A DNA stretch of 64,000 nt from Actinomycetes bacterium. Its GTDB lineage: Bacteria; Actinomycetota; Actinomycetes; Streptosporangiales; Streptosporangiaceae. The notes beneath the pieces were generated by a model. That model saw only the letters and a list, made by a program, of their open reading frames with translations. It was not told the origin of the DNA and did no database searches. Shown in pieces: positions 9,429-19,640 of the stretch. The DNA is taken from NCBI GenBank assembly GCA_021793235.1, contig JAJYTD010000015.1, forward strand, positions 1 through 64,000, written 5' to 3'. Within the stretch, counting starts at the first letter, position 1. Every line of letters starts with the position of its first letter. A program made the position numbers and the translations under genes.

Positions 9429-9462
9429 ATGAGCCGGGCCGCTCCCGGGCGGCCCGGCTCAT
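9429..9462. terminator. Strong hairpin after the PGBD gene
   Basis: A perfect 14-bp stem (9429-9442 with 9449-9462) closes a 6-nt loop (TCCCGG). It starts 28 nt after the stop codon of the PGBD gene and has no T-run. It is a likely terminator of the stem-only type common in high-GC actinobacteria. Confidence 0.7.
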
Positions 9463-9638
9463 CGCTGTCCGGGAACGGCCACGCCGGCCGCAGGCGCGGA
9501 ATAGCCTGCGGTTCCCGGATGCTGAAGAAGGCGACTATGGCCTTCCCGAATCGTCGGAGTAGGTTGTGTCCGCGCATGCCTCCGCCAGGCGGATGGCATC
9601 TGTTCTTTCCGGGGCAACGACGCAGCAGGGGGACACGC

Positions 9639-11648
9639 ATGTCGCTGGGCAGCACGAACAACGAGCCGGGGAAGGGGCGGGGCATGTTCCGGCGCGGCAT
9701 GCGCGTGCTATGGGTCGCGATGCGCAGCGAACCCTGGGTCTTCGCCGTAGCCGTTGCCGGTGCCTCCCTGCACGCGGCGGTCACCGTCGGCTCGGCGTCG
9801 GTCCTCGGCCACATCACCGACACGATCATCCTGCCCGCGTTCGCCGAAGGCCGCACCACGGCGGCGGCGCTGGCCACCGCCGCGGCACTGCTGCTGGCCG
9901 TCGGCGCGGCCAAGGCGCTCGGGCTCGGGGCGCGGCGGCTGTTCGCCGGCCTCATGCAGTTCCGCATGCAGGCGCGCTACCGGCGCTCCGTCGCACGAAA
10001 GTACCTTCGACTCCCCTTGGCCTGGCACCACCGCCACCCCACCGGTCAACTGCTGTCCAACGCCAACGCCGACGTGGAAGCCGCCTGGCAGCCCCTGGCC
10101 CCACTGCCCATGGCCATCGGGAGCCTGTTCATGCTGGCGGTGGCGGCCGTCGCCATGGTCGTCACCGACCCGGTCCTCGCGCTCATCGCGTTCGTGGTGT
10201 TCCCGGTTCTGGCCGCCGCCAACGTCGCCTTCCAGCGCCGGGTCGCACCCCTGGCAACGCGCGCGCAGGCACTGCGCGCCCACGTCAGCGAAGTGGCGCA
10301 CGAATCCTTCGACGGCGCCCTGGTGGTCAAGACACTGGGCCGGGAGGACACCGAGACACAGCGCTTCACCGAATCCGCGCACCGGCTGCGCGATGCCCAG
10401 ATCAGTGTCGGCCGGATGCGCGCGATGTTCGACCCGGTCATGGAGGCGCTGCCGAACTTCGGTGTGCTGGCGGTTCTGCTCATCGGCATGTGGCGGCTCT
10501 CCAACGGCGCCGTCGCAGCCGGCGACCTCGTGCAGTTCGCCTACCTGTTCACTCTGCTCACCCTGCCCATCCGTTCTTTCGGATGGATTCTCGGTGACCT
10601 GCCGCGTAGTGTCGTCGGCTGGGATCGGGTGCAGAAGGTGCTGACCGCCGACGGTGCGATGCGCTACGGCGAGGAGCGGATCGACGGCCACGGCGGTGTG
10701 CGGCTCACCGTCCGCGGTGTGAGCTTCTCCTACGAGGACGGCCACACCTCCGATGGCGCAGGCCGTGATCTCGCCGACGCTCCGGCGGACACCGACGCGC
10801 CGCGCACCACCGTTCTGCGTGACGTCGACTTCGATATCGCCGGCGGCCATACGATCGCGATCGTCGGCCCGACCGGATCTGGAAAGTCGACACTGACCAC
10901 CCTGCTCATGCGGCTCGTCGACCCGGACACCGGCACCGTGTCCTATGCCGGGACCGACGTGCGCGAGCTGGCCAAGGGAGAGATCGCCCGGGTCGCCGCT
11001 CTGGTGCCGCAGTCGACCTTCGTTTTCGAGGACACCGTCCGCGGCAACATCACGCTCGGAGCCGACGTCGACGACAGCGAGGTATGGGAGGCGCTCCGCC
11101 TGGCCCGGGCGGACTCCTTCATCGCCGCGCTGCCCGACGGCCTGGACACCCGCCTGGGCGAACGCGGTACCTCCCTCTCGGGAGGCCAGCGCCAGCGCCT
11201 CGCGCTGGCCCGGGCCGTAGTGCGCCGACCGCGCCTGCTCATCCTGGATGACGCGACCTCAGCCGTCGACCCGCAGATCGAGGCGCAGATCCTGGCGGGT
11301 CTGCGAGACACCGACCTGGCCGCAACGGTCGTTGTCGTGGCTTACCGCAGGGCCACCATCGAACTCGCCGACGAGGTCCTCTACATGGAACAGGGAACCG
11401 TGCGCGATCGCGGTGCCCATCGCGATCTGCTGCAACGCTCACCCGGATACCGGCGGCTGGTCACGGCCTACGAGCGCGCAGCAGCGGAGCGAGCCAATGA
11501 AGCAGCCGGTGAAACGGCCGGTGAAACGGCCGGTACCGACCGCGTAGCCGTGGACTTGGACCGCGCGGGGAGCGCGGAAAGACCAAGCGGCGGCGCGCCC
11601 TACGGTGCCGCCGACGACATCGACACCGCTGAGGAGATCGTGCGTTGA
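9639..11648 (+). CDS. ABC exporter half-transporter with degenerate ATP site
   Basis: 669 residues: six-helix exporter domain (about residues 20-320), then a nucleotide-binding domain with Walker A GPTGSGKS (about residue 410) and signature LSGGQRQR. The Walker B runs LLILDDATSAVD, with Asp replacing the catalytic Glu. The H-loop histidine is replaced (VVAYRR). So its own hydrolysis residues are degenerate while its signature is intact. AGGGGG precedes the ATG; the frame is open further upstream but runs through the terminator hairpin. The C-terminus carries short ETAG repeats. It probably pairs with the next gene, whose start overlaps its stop (TTGA). The substrate is unknown; drug or lipid efflux is typical. 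Confidence 0.92.
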   Translation: MSLGSTNNEPGKGRGMFRRGMRVLWVAMRSEPWVFAVAVAGASLHAAVTVGSASVLGHITDTIILPAFAEGRTTAAALATAAALLLAVGAAKALGLGARRLFAGLMQFRMQARYRRSVARKYLRLPLAWHHRHPTGQLLSNANADVEAAWQPLAPLPMAIGSLFMLAVAAVAMVVTDPVLALIAFVVFPVLAAANVAFQRRVAPLATRAQALRAHVSEVAHESFDGALVVKTLGREDTETQRFTESAHRLRDAQISVGRMRAMFDPVMEALPNFGVLAVLLIGMWRLSNGAVAAGDLVQFAYLFTLLTLPIRSFGWILGDLPRSVVGWDRVQKVLTADGAMRYGEERIDGHGGVRLTVRGVSFSYEDGHTSDGAGRDLADAPADTDAPRTTVLRDVDFDIAGGHTIAIVGPTGSGKSTLTTLLMRLVDPDTGTVSYAGTDVRELAKGEIARVAALVPQSTFVFEDTVRGNITLGADVDDSEVWEALRLARADSFIAALPDGLDTRLGERGTSLSGGQRQRLALARAVVRRPRLLILDDATSAVDPQIEAQILAGLRDTDLAATVVVVAYRRATIELADEVLYMEQGTVRDRGAHRDLLQRSPGYRRLVTAYERAAAERANEAAGETAGETAGTDRVAVDLDRAGSAERPSGGAPYGAADDIDTAEEIVR

Positions 11649-13453
11649 GCGCCCCCGTGACGACCGACGATCAGACCGCATCCGGCCTGCATCGCTCAGC
11701 CGATTCGGCCATCGGCACGATCCGCAGAGGGCTGCAGCTTTCCCCGGAGTTCGCCCAAGGACTCGGCCTGACCCTGCTGTTCGCGGTGGTCGCAACCGTG
11801 GGCAAGGTCATTGTGCCGATCGCGGTGCAGCAGGTTATCGACGCGGGGATCGGTGCGGCCGACGGCGGACCCGACATCGACTTCGTGGTCGGCACCGTTT
11901 CACTGTGCGCCGTGCTGCTCGCGATCACCATGGTCTGCTCCTACCTGATGAACGTGCGGCTGTACCGGGCCACCGAATCGGGGCTGGCCACGCTGCGCCG
12001 CAAGGCGTTCCGGCACGTACACGACCTGTCGGTGCTGACCCAGAACAGTGAACGCAAGGGCGCGCTGGTCTCCCGGGTGACCGCGGATGTCGACCAGATC
12101 AGCACGTTCATGCAGTGGGGCGGGATTCTCCTCATCGTCAGTTCGGGGCAGCTGCTCATCGCCACCGCTCTCATGACGGTGTACTCCTGGCAGCTCACAC
12201 TGCTCGTATGGGTGAGTTTCCTGCCGCTGCTGTTCGGGGTGCGCTGGTTGCAGAGGCTGCTGTCGCGAGCGTATCTGGGGGTGCGGGAACGTACCGGCGA
12301 CATGCTCGGTGCGATCGGCGAAACCGTCATGGGTGCGGCCATCATCCGGGCGCACGCCACCGAGGAGCGCACGGCGCAGCGTATCGACACGACGGTCCTG
12401 GCCACGCGCAGGGCCCAAGTGAAGGCGCAGCGCCTGTCCATGGCGGTTTCGCCGTTCGCGGAGCTGGTCGCGGCCATGGGCAACGCCGCGGTGGTGGTGG
12501 TCGGCGTCCTGCTTGGGATCGGCGGCGACATCACCCCCGGTGAACTGGTGGCCTTCCTCTTCCTGATGAACCTGTTCGTCCAGCCGATGATGATGGCCAC
12601 CGAGATCTTCAACGAGGCGCAGAACGCGATCGCCGGTTGGCGCCGCGTACTCGGGGTCTTGGACACCGCCCCCGACATCGCCGACCCGGGGGAGGGCGGG
12701 CGTGAACTGCCGCGCGGCCCGGTGGAGGTGCGCTTCGAGGGCGTCTCCTACGCCTATCCCGAGGGCCCGACCGTGCTCGACGGTATCGACGAGAAGATCG
12801 CACCGGGGACACGAGTGGCGGTGGTCGGCGAGACGGGATCCGGTAAGACCACATTCGTCAAACTACTCACCCGACTGATGGACCCGGCGGCCGGGCAGGT
12901 GTTGCTGGACGGCGTGGACCTGCGCGAGGTGGCTTTCTCCTCGCTGCGCACCCGGGTCGTCATGGTGCCCCAGGAAGGGTTCCTGTTCGACAGCTCGCTG
13001 GGCGACAACATTCGCTTCGCCCGGCCCGGAGCAGGCGACGCCGAACTGGAGGCCGCAATCGTGGAGCTCGGCCTCGCCGACTGGTTGCATTCCCTGCCCC
13101 ACGGGCTGGACACGCCCGTGGGGCAGCGCGGCGAATCGCTGTCAGCGGGGGAACGGCAGCTCGTGGCGCTGGTGCGGGCCTATGTCGCAGACCCCGACCT
13201 GCTCGTCCTGGACGAAGCGACATCGGCGGTCGACCCCGATACCGAGGTGCGGATCCAGCGTGCGCTGGACCGGCTCACGCACGGGCGGACATCGGTGGCC
13301 ATCGCCCACCGGCTCTCCACCGCCGAGGCGGCCGACGAGGTGTTCGTCTTCGACAACGGCCGGATCGTCCAGCGGGGAACCCACGCCGACCTCGTCGGAC
13401 AGCCGGGCGTCTACGCCGATCTGTACGCATCGTGGGAGCGCAGCTCCGCCTGA
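11645..13453 (+). CDS. ABC exporter half-transporter, partner subunit
   Basis: 602 residues with six hydrophobic helices (about 25-310) and a nucleotide-binding domain: Walker A GETGSGKT near residue 396, Walker [13 protein letters not shown] with catalytic Glu, H-loop AIAHRLS. The signature is altered to LSAGERQ. With the previous gene this predicts one fully canonical ATP site (this subunit's Walker A/B/H plus the partner's LSGGQ) and one doubly degenerate site. The TTG at 11645 overlaps the upstream stop and has GAGGAG 8 nt before it. A GTG at 11657 is a possible alternative start. Confidence 0.92.
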   Translation: MSAPVTTDDQTASGLHRSADSAIGTIRRGLQLSPEFAQGLGLTLLFAVVATVGKVIVPIAVQQVIDAGIGAADGGPDIDFVVGTVSLCAVLLAITMVCSYLMNVRLYRATESGLATLRRKAFRHVHDLSVLTQNSERKGALVSRVTADVDQISTFMQWGGILLIVSSGQLLIATALMTVYSWQLTLLVWVSFLPLLFGVRWLQRLLSRAYLGVRERTGDMLGAIGETVMGAAIIRAHATEERTAQRIDTTVLATRRAQVKAQRLSMAVSPFAELVAAMGNAAVVVVGVLLGIGGDITPGELVAFLFLMNLFVQPMMMATEIFNEAQNAIAGWRRVLGVLDTAPDIADPGEGGRELPRGPVEVRFEGVSYAYPEGPTVLDGIDEKIAPGTRVAVVGETGSGKTTFVKLLTRLMDPAAGQVLLDGVDLREVAFSSLRTRVVMVPQEGFLFDSSLGDNIRFARPGAGDAELEAAIVELGLADWLHSLPHGLDTPVGQRGESLSAGERQLVALVRAYVADPDLLVLDEATSAVDPDTEVRIQRALDRLTHGRTSVAIAHRLSTAEAADEVFVFDNGRIVQRGTHADLVGQPGVYADLYASWERSSA

Positions 13454-13488
13454 GCCGGGCTATGCCTCGCGGTCCTTGCGGGGGCGGT

Positions 13489-14472
13489 TCACGGCGTGCG
13501 GCGCGCCCACCAGTGGGCGGCGAGGAGCTCACCGATGACGGGCTCGGTCAGCAGCCGGACATCGGGATCGGTGTCGCCGAGGTAGCGCAGGTTCATGGCG
13601 GAGCCCTCGACGTCGCCGCCTACCGCGACGAACGCGCCGTGCAACTGGAGCAGGTGCTCGGCCACGCGTTCGTCGTAGTGCGATCCGGCGAACAGAACCG
13701 CCCGGTAATCGCTGATGGCAGCCAGATAGCGGTCGGTGTGCGACCACTCTCCCGACTCTGCCGCGTGTGCGGCCAGTACCGGCCCCTGCCGGATCGCCAG
13801 CGCGGCTTGGCGGGCCGAGGACAGGTGCTCCACCGGCGCGATCAGGTGCACTCCGGCACGGGACTCCAGCGTCTTCGCCGCCTCGGGCAGCCAGGAGGAG
13901 GTGCGTTCCAGCAGACTGGAGACGGCATTGGCGGCGCGGCGCAGGCTTGTCGTGAGGTCGCCGCCGCCTTCCACCGGTGCGCCGAGGCGGTGCCCGAGCA
14001 GGAGCAGCAGTGCGAGAGCGTGCGTGTAGCCGCGGCAGGACAGGCCGCTGTGCTCCGGTCCCGACATCAACGGCACCAGAATGTCCGCATAACGCGCGAC
14101 GGGGGAGTCCGGATCGTGGGCCAGCACGATGATGGCGGACCGCTCCACGTATTCGTCCAGCACCGTGCACAGTTCCCGCAGGCCGCTGCCGACCGACACG
14201 GCGACCACCAGGGTGTCCGGGCCCGGGGGGACGGAGCGCCGGACCGACGCGTATTCCGCGGTGGCCCCCAGTCCGGCCAGCCGCATCCGCGCGGCCGCCG
14301 CCTCGCAGGCGTAGCGTGCGGCCCCGACTCCCAGCAGCAGGATTTCGGCGGGTTCGTCATCCACGATGGACGGCAGGGCCGCATAGGGGTCGTGCCGAAC
14401 CAGGCGATCGGCGAGCGCCATCATCGTGTTCGGCTTGTCTGCCAGGTCGGCGCTGAGCAGTTGGGCGGACAC
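13489..14472 (-). CDS. SIS (sugar isomerase) domain protein
   Basis: 327 residues related to phosphosugar isomerase/binding SIS domains. The first domain includes [25 protein letters not shown] and [26 protein letters not shown] second, weaker SIS half follows ([20 protein letters not shown] through [17 protein letters not shown]). SIS proteins bind phosphosugars as isomerases or regulators, and the substrate cannot be read from the sequence. The GTG at 14472 has AGGAGG only 3 nt upstream, which is tight. It is convergent with the ABC genes and divergent from hisI, with 192 nt between for promoters. Confidence 0.75.
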   Translation of the reverse strand: MSAQLLSADLADKPNTMMALADRLVRHDPYAALPSIVDDEPAEILLLGVGAARYACEAAAARMRLAGLGATAEYASVRRSVPPGPDTLVVAVSVGSGLRELCTVLDEYVERSAIIVLAHDPDSPVARYADILVPLMSGPEHSGLSCRGYTHALALLLLLGHRLGAPVEGGGDLTTSLRRAANAVSSLLERTSSWLPEAAKTLESRAGVHLIAPVEHLSSARQAALAIRQGPVLAAHAAESGEWSHTDRYLAAISDYRAVLFAGSHYDERVAEHLLQLHGAFVAVGGDVEGSAMNLRYLGDTDPDVRLLTEPVIGELLAAHWWARRTP

Positions 14473-14664
14473 GTGCCTCCTGCCATAGTAGGGAACCCGA
14501 CGGCCGGGATACGCCGAACTGTAGTGATCCGTGCACGGCGAAAAGCGCCGTGTCCGTATCCTCCCGGGGAAACACAAGGCTATGGCCATTCTCACCCGGG
14601 CTGTCCGTGGGGCCGTGTGCGGACCCGCGGCATCCCCTCCAGGCATCCTCGTAAAGTGGATGCC

Positions 14665-15087
14665 ATGAGCACCAGTCCTCCCGGCGACGGGGCCGGATCC
14701 TCCGTACGAGGCGAACTGGACCCCGCGATCGCCGCCCGGCTCAGCCGCACCCCCGACGGTCTCGTGCCCGCCATCGTCCAGCAGTACGACACCGGCGAAG
14801 TGCTGATGCTCGCCTGGATGGACGACGAGGCGCTGCGCCGTACCCTCGGCACCCGCAGCGCCACCTACTGGTCCCGCAGCCGCGGCGAGTACTGGGTGAA
14901 AGGGGCCACTTCCGGCCACGTCCAGCGCGTTGTATCGGTCGCCGTGGACTGCGACGGTGACACTCTGCTACTCAAAGTCGACCAGACCGGCAGCGCCTGC
15001 CACACCGGCGACCGGACCTGTTTCGACGCGGGTGCGGTTCCCCTGCCTCCCGTATCCGCAGAGCCCGCCGGGGACGGAGTGCCGTGA
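14665..15087 (+). CDS. hisI: Phosphoribosyl-AMP cyclohydrolase
   Basis: 140 residues, monofunctional HisI (HisE is not fused). It opens the adenine ring of PR-AMP in the third step of histidine synthesis. The metal-binding pattern is complete: [15 protein letters not shown] with its Cys and Asp residues, and [18 protein letters not shown] at 14652-14657 lies 7 nt before the ATG and no ribosome-binding site is present, so a leaderless start is plausible. The stop overlaps the next start (GTGA). In many relatives trpE follows hisI, but here it does not. Confidence 0.96.
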   Translation: MSTSPPGDGAGSSVRGELDPAIAARLSRTPDGLVPAIVQQYDTGEVLMLAWMDDEALRRTLGTRSATYWSRSRGEYWVKGATSGHVQRVVSVAVDCDGDTLLLKVDQTGSACHTGDRTCFDAGAVPLPPVSAEPAGDGVP

Positions 15088-15794
15088 GGAGCGCGCAGGC
15101 GGGTGGGACGCCGCCGGCTTCCGGCGCCCGGGAGGCGAGCGGGGAGCACAGTCGGCGCAGGGAGTATGCCGCCGTGCTGGTGGCGGCCGCCGCTGGGGCG
15201 GCGGGGGTGCTCGCAGCGGCCGGTCGGACTTGGGCGGTCGGCGACGTCGCCGTCCCCGGCCCGTCGGCACCCGTGTCGGTGGAGCTGGCGGGCAGCGCCA
15301 TCGCGCCGATCGCCTCCGCGACAGGTCTGGCCGGTCTGGCCGCGCTGGCGGCGGTGGCGGCCACACGGCGGTGGGCGCGCCGGGCGGTGGGTGCGCTGAT
15401 CGCGCTGTTCGGCGGTATCGCCCTGTACGACGTCTGGAGAGGGACCCGGCCGGCCGAGCTCGTCCGTCTGGTCGGTGAGCAGTCCGCGGTCGACGGCCGG
15501 ACCGGTGTGCCCGACCTCACCGCGACGTGGCCGACGCTGGGGGCTGCCGGAGCCGCGGTCCTACTGGTAGCAGGCGTGGTCACGGTGGCCAGGGGGGGAG
15601 TTTGGCCTGGTATGGGGAGCAGGTACGATCGCCACAGCGCCCCGACCGCTATCCGCGCCGGTGACCCCGCCGAGCTGTGGAGATCGCTCGACAGCGGCGC
15701 AGACCCCACCGTGGACTCCGCATCGGAGGAGGACGTGCCCGCAACAGGCGGGGACGGGCCGACCGGTGCGCCACCAACCGATGACAGAGCATGA
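15084..15794 (+). CDS. Trp-operon-associated membrane protein (TIGR02234-like)
   Basis: 236 residues with four hydrophobic helices (about 28-48, 63-90, 98-118, 152-172). Other features are a GRTWAVG segment after the first helix and a long acidic, disordered cytoplasmic tail from about residue 180. This architecture and its place between hisI and trpC match the Trp-associated membrane protein family that usually follows trpE in actinobacteria. Function is unknown. It is coupled to hisI by a GTGA overlap and its own stop overlaps an ATG (ATGA). trpE, its usual upstream neighbour, is missing. Confidence 0.85.
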   Translation: MRSAQAGGTPPASGAREASGEHSRRREYAAVLVAAAAGAAGVLAAAGRTWAVGDVAVPGPSAPVSVELAGSAIAPIASATGLAGLAALAAVAATRRWARRAVGALIALFGGIALYDVWRGTRPAELVRLVGEQSAVDGRTGVPDLTATWPTLGAAGAAVLLVAGVVTVARGGVWPGMGSRYDRHSAPTAIRAGDPAELWRSLDSGADPTVDSASEEDVPATGGDGPTGAPPTDDRA

Positions 15795-15817
15795 CGCGCA
15801 GGACAGAAGGAGCCTCG

Positions 15818-16150
15818 ATGGCCGACGAACACCATGACGATCACGGCAATACCGTCGCCGCCTGGTTTCTGACCCTCTCGTGGATCGTGGCCTGGACGGT
15901 GGCCAGCGTAGCCATCATCTTCGGCGGGGACCTGCTGGTATGGACAGCGATCGGGCTGGGTGTCAGCATTGTGTGCGCCGTGGCCGCCGGGGTCATGAAG
16001 CAGGCCGGACTCGGCCGCACGGCACCGCGCCCGGTCCCGCCGACACGGGAGGAGTGGGAGGCCGCCCGCGCTCAGGCCGAGCAGGCGCGCACGGACACGC
16101 CGGACGCGAAAGACAGCGGCTCCGAAGAGGCCGCGGTCGCCGCTAAGTAG
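15818..16150 (+). CDS. HGxxPAAW-motif membrane protein
   Basis: 110 residues. An N-terminal His/Asp-rich stretch (DEHHDDHGN) is followed by the TVAAW segment of the HGxxPAAW family, then two hydrophobic helices (about residues 17-35 and 40-60) and a charged, helical C-terminus. The ATG at 15818 is preferred because AGAAGGAG lies 6 nt before it. An ATG at 15791 that overlaps the previous stop would add nine residues. Proteins of this type usually sit in the trp region of actinobacteria. Function is unknown. Confidence 0.8.
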   Translation: MADEHHDDHGNTVAAWFLTLSWIVAWTVASVAIIFGGDLLVWTAIGLGVSIVCAVAAGVMKQAGLGRTAPRPVPPTREEWEAARAQAEQARTDTPDAKDSGSEEAAVAAK

Positions 16151-16382
16151 TACGGTCGTGGCCCGGCGTGGACGGTGCTCGCCCGGAACAGGTACATTTG
16201 ACCGGCGCAGCGTCGTTGAATCCACCAGATGATGTCAGCACCGGTTGCGATATCTGGCATGATTCGGTTCTGGCCGCGCCGCCTCTGGGTGCTTTCCCAG
16301 CCGTGAACCCTGTTGGTGCGCATCGCCTACGGCGCGCGAGTGATCATTTTTCTCCCACTTCGTCAGGAAAGACACACCAACT

Positions 16383-16760
16383 ATGAGCTACGGTCCTCCT
16401 CCCGGCCCGCCTCCGCCTCCGCCCGGTGGCGGTTATGGTCCGTCCCCCCAAGGCCCCGGGGGATACCCCGGCGGGGGCGAGCCGCCGAACAACTTCCTCG
16501 TTCCGGCGATCCTGGCCACCGTCTTCTGCTGCTGGCCGTTCGGTATTCCCGCCATTCTCGCTGCCGCCAAGGTCAACGAGCTCTGGAACCTGGGCGACCG
16601 CGGCGGCGCCGAGGAGCAGGCGTCCAAGGCGAAGAGGTTCACCATCATCGCTGCGGTCTCGGCGGTCGTCCTCTGGATCGTCATCATGCTCTTCTACTTC
16701 CTGATGTTCGCGGCGATGTTCAACGCGGCGACCACCGCCCCCGACCCCTACACCTACTGA
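16383..16760 (+). CDS. CD225/dispanin-like small membrane protein
   Basis: 125 residues. A Pro/Gly/Tyr-rich disordered N-terminus (residues 1-35) is followed by two helices, about 38-58 and 82-108. The first holds the paired cysteines (TVFCCWPFGIPAI) and the AAAKVNELW loop typical of the CD225/dispanin superfamily. The stop overlaps the next start (TGATG), so it is coupled to the DUF2752 gene. In related operons the CD225 and DUF2752 genes also sit together before trpC. The role is unknown. Confidence 0.88.
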   Translation: MSYGPPPGPPPPPPGGGYGPSPQGPGGYPGGGEPPNNFLVPAILATVFCCWPFGIPAILAAAKVNELWNLGDRGGAEEQASKAKRFTIIAAVSAVVLWIVIMLFYFLMFAAMFNAATTAPDPYTY

Positions 16761-17203
16761 TGGCCGATGCCTCGGTCTTCACCCGGTTCCGGCGCCGCCT
16801 GCATCCCGGGGTGGCGCCGGTACTGGTGGGTGCGGTGGGGTTGGCGGGGGCCACACTGCTGCACTTTGTCGACCCCAACGAGCCGGGGCACTATCCGACA
16901 TGCCCGTGGCTGATGATCACCGGGACGTTCTGCCCGGGCTGCGGCACCACGCGCGGACTTTATGCGCTCACCCATCTCGACATCCTCGGCGCGCTGCAGA
17001 TGAATGTCCTGCTCGTCGCGATGGCGCCGTATCTGGCCTACAGCTACCTGAAATGGCTGTACCGGTCCTTCCGCCCGGCGCCGCCGCGCGCCACGCCCCG
17101 CAAGGCCGTCGATCCCCGGTGGCTGTACCTGCTGGTCGCTGTCATCATGGGGTTCTGGGTGGTGCGCAACCTTCCCTTCGCGTCCTTCCTCGCGCCGGGC
17201 TGA
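16760..17203 (+). CDS. DUF2752 membrane protein
   Basis: 147 residues with three or four hydrophobic helices and the diagnostic DUF2752 pattern: PTCPW near residue 47, then CPGCGTTRG near residue 58 (three cysteines in a short span). The conserved cysteines face the membrane boundary and may bind a metal or form a disulphide, but no activity is established. The ATG overlaps the stop of the CD225 gene. It is the last gene before trpC, 181 nt away. Confidence 0.9.
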   Translation: MADASVFTRFRRRLHPGVAPVLVGAVGLAGATLLHFVDPNEPGHYPTCPWLMITGTFCPGCGTTRGLYALTHLDILGALQMNVLLVAMAPYLAYSYLKWLYRSFRPAPPRATPRKAVDPRWLYLLVAVIMGFWVVRNLPFASFLAPG

Positions 17204-17384
17204 TAGCCGAGGGCGGTGAATGAGCCATCGCGGGGATCGATACGATCGAGGACACAGGAATCCCGGTCTCGGTGGTCCACCGGTAGGTGTCGGTCAGCCA
17301 CGCGGCCGCACTCGATGACCGCGATCCAGATCCACGATCAACCACCGTTTGACGGGCGGAGCGGAATAAGGGGGGCAGTCCCAC

Positions 17385-18191
17385 GTGAGCGTGCTCGACG
17401 AGATTCTCGACGGGGTGCGCGCCGATCTCGCTGATCGGCAGGCGACCACGCCTCTTGAGCGGCTCAAGGAGAAGGCCGAATCGGTGCCCTGGCCGCAGGA
17501 TGCCGCGGCTGCGCTGCGGCGCCCTGGCGTGCAGGTCATCGCCGAGGTCAAGCGCTCCAGCCCGTCCAGGGGGGCAATGGCGCCGATCGCCGACCCCGCA
17601 GAGCTGGCCCGCGAGTACGCCGCCGGGGGTGCCTGTGTGATCAGTGTGCTGACCGAGGAGCGGCGGTTCAACGGGAGCCTGGCCGATCTGGAGGCGGTGC
17701 GCTCGGCCGTGGAGACTCCACTGCTGCGCAAGGATTTCGTGGTCAGCTCCTACCAACTGTGGGAAGCGCGCGTGTACGGGGCCGACGCGGTCCTGTTGAT
17801 CGTGGCGGCACTGGGGCAGGACGCCCTCGTATCGCTTGTGGAGCGGGCCCGATCGCTCGGGCTGACCCCGCTGGTCGAGGTGCACACCGAGGACGAGGTC
17901 CAGCGCGCTCTGGACGCCGGTGCCACGGTCATCGGCGTCAACGCCCGCGACCTCAAGACACTGAAGGTCGACCGCGATACCTTCTCCCGGCTGGCTCCGC
18001 TCATCCCCGGCGACCGTGTCAAGGTCGCCGAATCCGGTATCCGCGGACCGCACGATCTGCTGGCCTACGCTAGTTGCGGTGCCGACGCGGTACTGGTCGG
18101 TTCGAGCCTGGTGATGGGACGCCATCCGCGTGAGGCCGTCGCTGACCTGGTGACGGCCGGTGCGCACCCGGCCCTGCGCGATCGGAGCTGA
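17385..18191 (+). CDS. trpC: Indole-3-glycerol phosphate synthase
   Basis: 268-residue barrel enzyme that closes the indole ring from CdRP. Catalytic segments are present: [13 protein letters not shown] (Lys and Glu), [20 protein letters not shown], and AESGI near residue 208. The GTG start has AAGGGGGG upstream. It is monofunctional, with no fused TrpF, in agreement with PriA doing that step. The 181 nt upstream contain no obvious leader peptide with tandem Trp codons. Confidence 0.96.
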   Translation: MSVLDEILDGVRADLADRQATTPLERLKEKAESVPWPQDAAAALRRPGVQVIAEVKRSSPSRGAMAPIADPAELAREYAAGGACVISVLTEERRFNGSLADLEAVRSAVETPLLRKDFVVSSYQLWEARVYGADAVLLIVAALGQDALVSLVERARSLGLTPLVEVHTEDEVQRALDAGATVIGVNARDLKTLKVDRDTFSRLAPLIPGDRVKVAESGIRGPHDLLAYASCGADAVLVGSSLVMGRHPREAVADLVTAGAHPALRDRS

Positions 18192-18193
18192 CC

Positions 18194-18322
18194 ATGGTCT
18201 GCTTCGGGCACGCGCGGGCCGCCGGGGTGCGGAACACGGCCGAGCGATGGCGTTCGGGCGTGTCCGGCAGAGCGCCGGTGTCCGGCTCCCGCGGGCCGGC
18301 CCCGGTACCGGGCACGCCCTGA
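18194..18322 (+). CDS. trpM: Small ORF between trpC and trpB (trpM/trpX position)
   Basis: An ATG 2 nt after the trpC stop, with GGAG 6 nt before it, opens a 42-codon frame ending in TGA at 18320-18322. The product is basic and rich in Arg, Gly, Pro and Ser, with one Trp. Streptomyces trp operons carry a small gene, trpM (also trpX), at exactly this place, reported to modulate tryptophan and antibiotic physiology. I cannot show sequence homology here, so the symbol rests on position, spacing and ribosome-binding site. It is too short and too low in Trp codons to be a classical attenuator leader. Confidence 0.5.
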   Translation: MVCFGHARAAGVRNTAERWRSGVSGRAPVSGSRGPAPVPGTP

Positions 18323-18410
18323 GGAGTCCGCGAAGACGTGGGCTCCAGACGCTGTGCCGACCGTTTCGATCGAGAACGCCGCGCGCCGTCCGCGCGCGAT
18401 GGAGAAACTG

Positions 18411-19640
18411 ATGACATCCGCATCTTCCGCGTCCACGTCTGCTGACGGGGGCGGACACTACGGCCGCTACGGTGGCCGTTTCAGCCCCGAGGCGATCGTC
18501 GCCGCCCTCGACGAGGTGGCGGTGGAATGGGAGAAGGCCAAGAACGACCCCGGTTTCCAGGCCGAGCTCCGGGAGCTGCTCAGCAGCTACACCGGCCGCC
18601 CCAGCCCCCTCACCGAGGCGAAGAACTTCGGGAGGTCCTGCGGCGGGGCCCGGGTCTTCCTCAAGCGCGAAGACCTCAACCACACCGGATCGCACAAGAT
18701 CAACAACGTGCTCGGGCAGGCGCTCCTGGCCAAGCGCATGGGAAAAACCCGCGTCATCGCCGAGACCGGGGCCGGTCAGCATGGCGTCGCCACTGCGACC
18801 GCGTGCGCCCTCCTCGGCCTCGACTGCGTCGTGTACATGGGTGAGGAGGACACCCGGCGCCAAGCGCTCAACGTGGCGCGGATGCGGATGCTGGGCGGGG
18901 AGGTCGTGCCCGTCACCATCGGCAGCCGCACGCTCAAGGACGCGGTCAACGAAGCGTTCCGCGACTGGGTGGCCAACGTCGAGCACACCCACTACCTGTT
19001 CGGGACGGCGGCCGGCCCGCACCCCTTCCCGACGCTGGTACGCGACCTGCACCACGTCATCGGCGAGGAGGCCCGCGCGCAGGTCCTCGAGCTCACCGGG
19101 AGGCTGCCCGACGCCGTCGCCGCGTGCGTGGGCGGCGGCTCCAACGCCATCGGGATCTTCGGCGCCTTCATCGCCGACCCCGAGGTCCGCCTCTACGGGT
19201 TCGAGGCCGGAGGCGACGGAGTGGGGACCGGTCGGCACGCGGCCTCCATCACCGGAGGCTCCCCTGGTGTCTTCCAGGGGGCGCGCACCTATGTCATGCA
19301 GGACGAGCACGGACAGACCGTGCCGAGCCACTCCATCTCCGCGGGCCTGGACTACCCGGCGGTCGGCCCGGAGCACGCGGCGCTGGCCGACAGCGGCCGG
19401 GCGACCTACGCGCCGGTCACCGACGCCGAAGCCATGGAGGCGTTCCGGCTGCTCTGCAGAACCGAAGGGATCATCCCGGCGATTGAGAGCGCGCACGCCC
19501 TGGCGGGAGCGCGCACGATCGGAGAGGAGCTCGGACCGGAGGCCGTCATCCTGGTCAACCTGTCCGGGCGGGGCGACAAGGACGTCGATACGGCCGCGGC
19601 CTACTTCGGGCTCGTGGACGGGCAGGGGGAGCAGTCGTGA
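18411..19640 (+). CDS. trpB: Tryptophan synthase beta chain
   Basis: 409 residues. It joins indole and serine using PLP. The PLP lysine is Lys96 in [10 protein letters not shown]. Other landmarks are [14 protein letters not shown], the phosphate-binding GGGSNAIG, and the C-terminal [12 protein letters not shown] lies 7 nt before the ATG at 18411. Other in-frame starts exist at 18399 (ATG) and 18354 (GTG), but they lack as good a site and would lengthen a normally sized protein. The stop overlaps trpA (GTGA), as expected for the alpha/beta complex. Confidence 0.96.
   Translation: MTSASSASTSADGGGHYGRYGGRFSPEAIVAALDEVAVEWEKAKNDPGFQAELRELLSSYTGRPSPLTEAKNFGRSCGGARVFLKREDLNHTGSHKINNVLGQALLAKRMGKTRVIAETGAGQHGVATATACALLGLDCVVYMGEEDTRRQALNVARMRMLGGEVVPVTIGSRTLKDAVNEAFRDWVANVEHTHYLFGTAAGPHPFPTLVRDLHHVIGEEARAQVLELTGRLPDAVAACVGGGSNAIGIFGAFIADPEVRLYGFEAGGDGVGTGRHAASITGGSPGVFQGARTYVMQDEHGQTVPSHSISAGLDYPAVGPEHAALADSGRATYAPVTDAEAMEAFRLLCRTEGIIPAIESAHALAGARTIGEELGPEAVILVNLSGRGDKDVDTAAAYFGLVDGQGEQS

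Noticed and set aside
17204-17384. Trp attenuator upstream of trpC
   Set aside because: No short leader ORF with adjacent Trp codons and no clear alternative hairpins were found.
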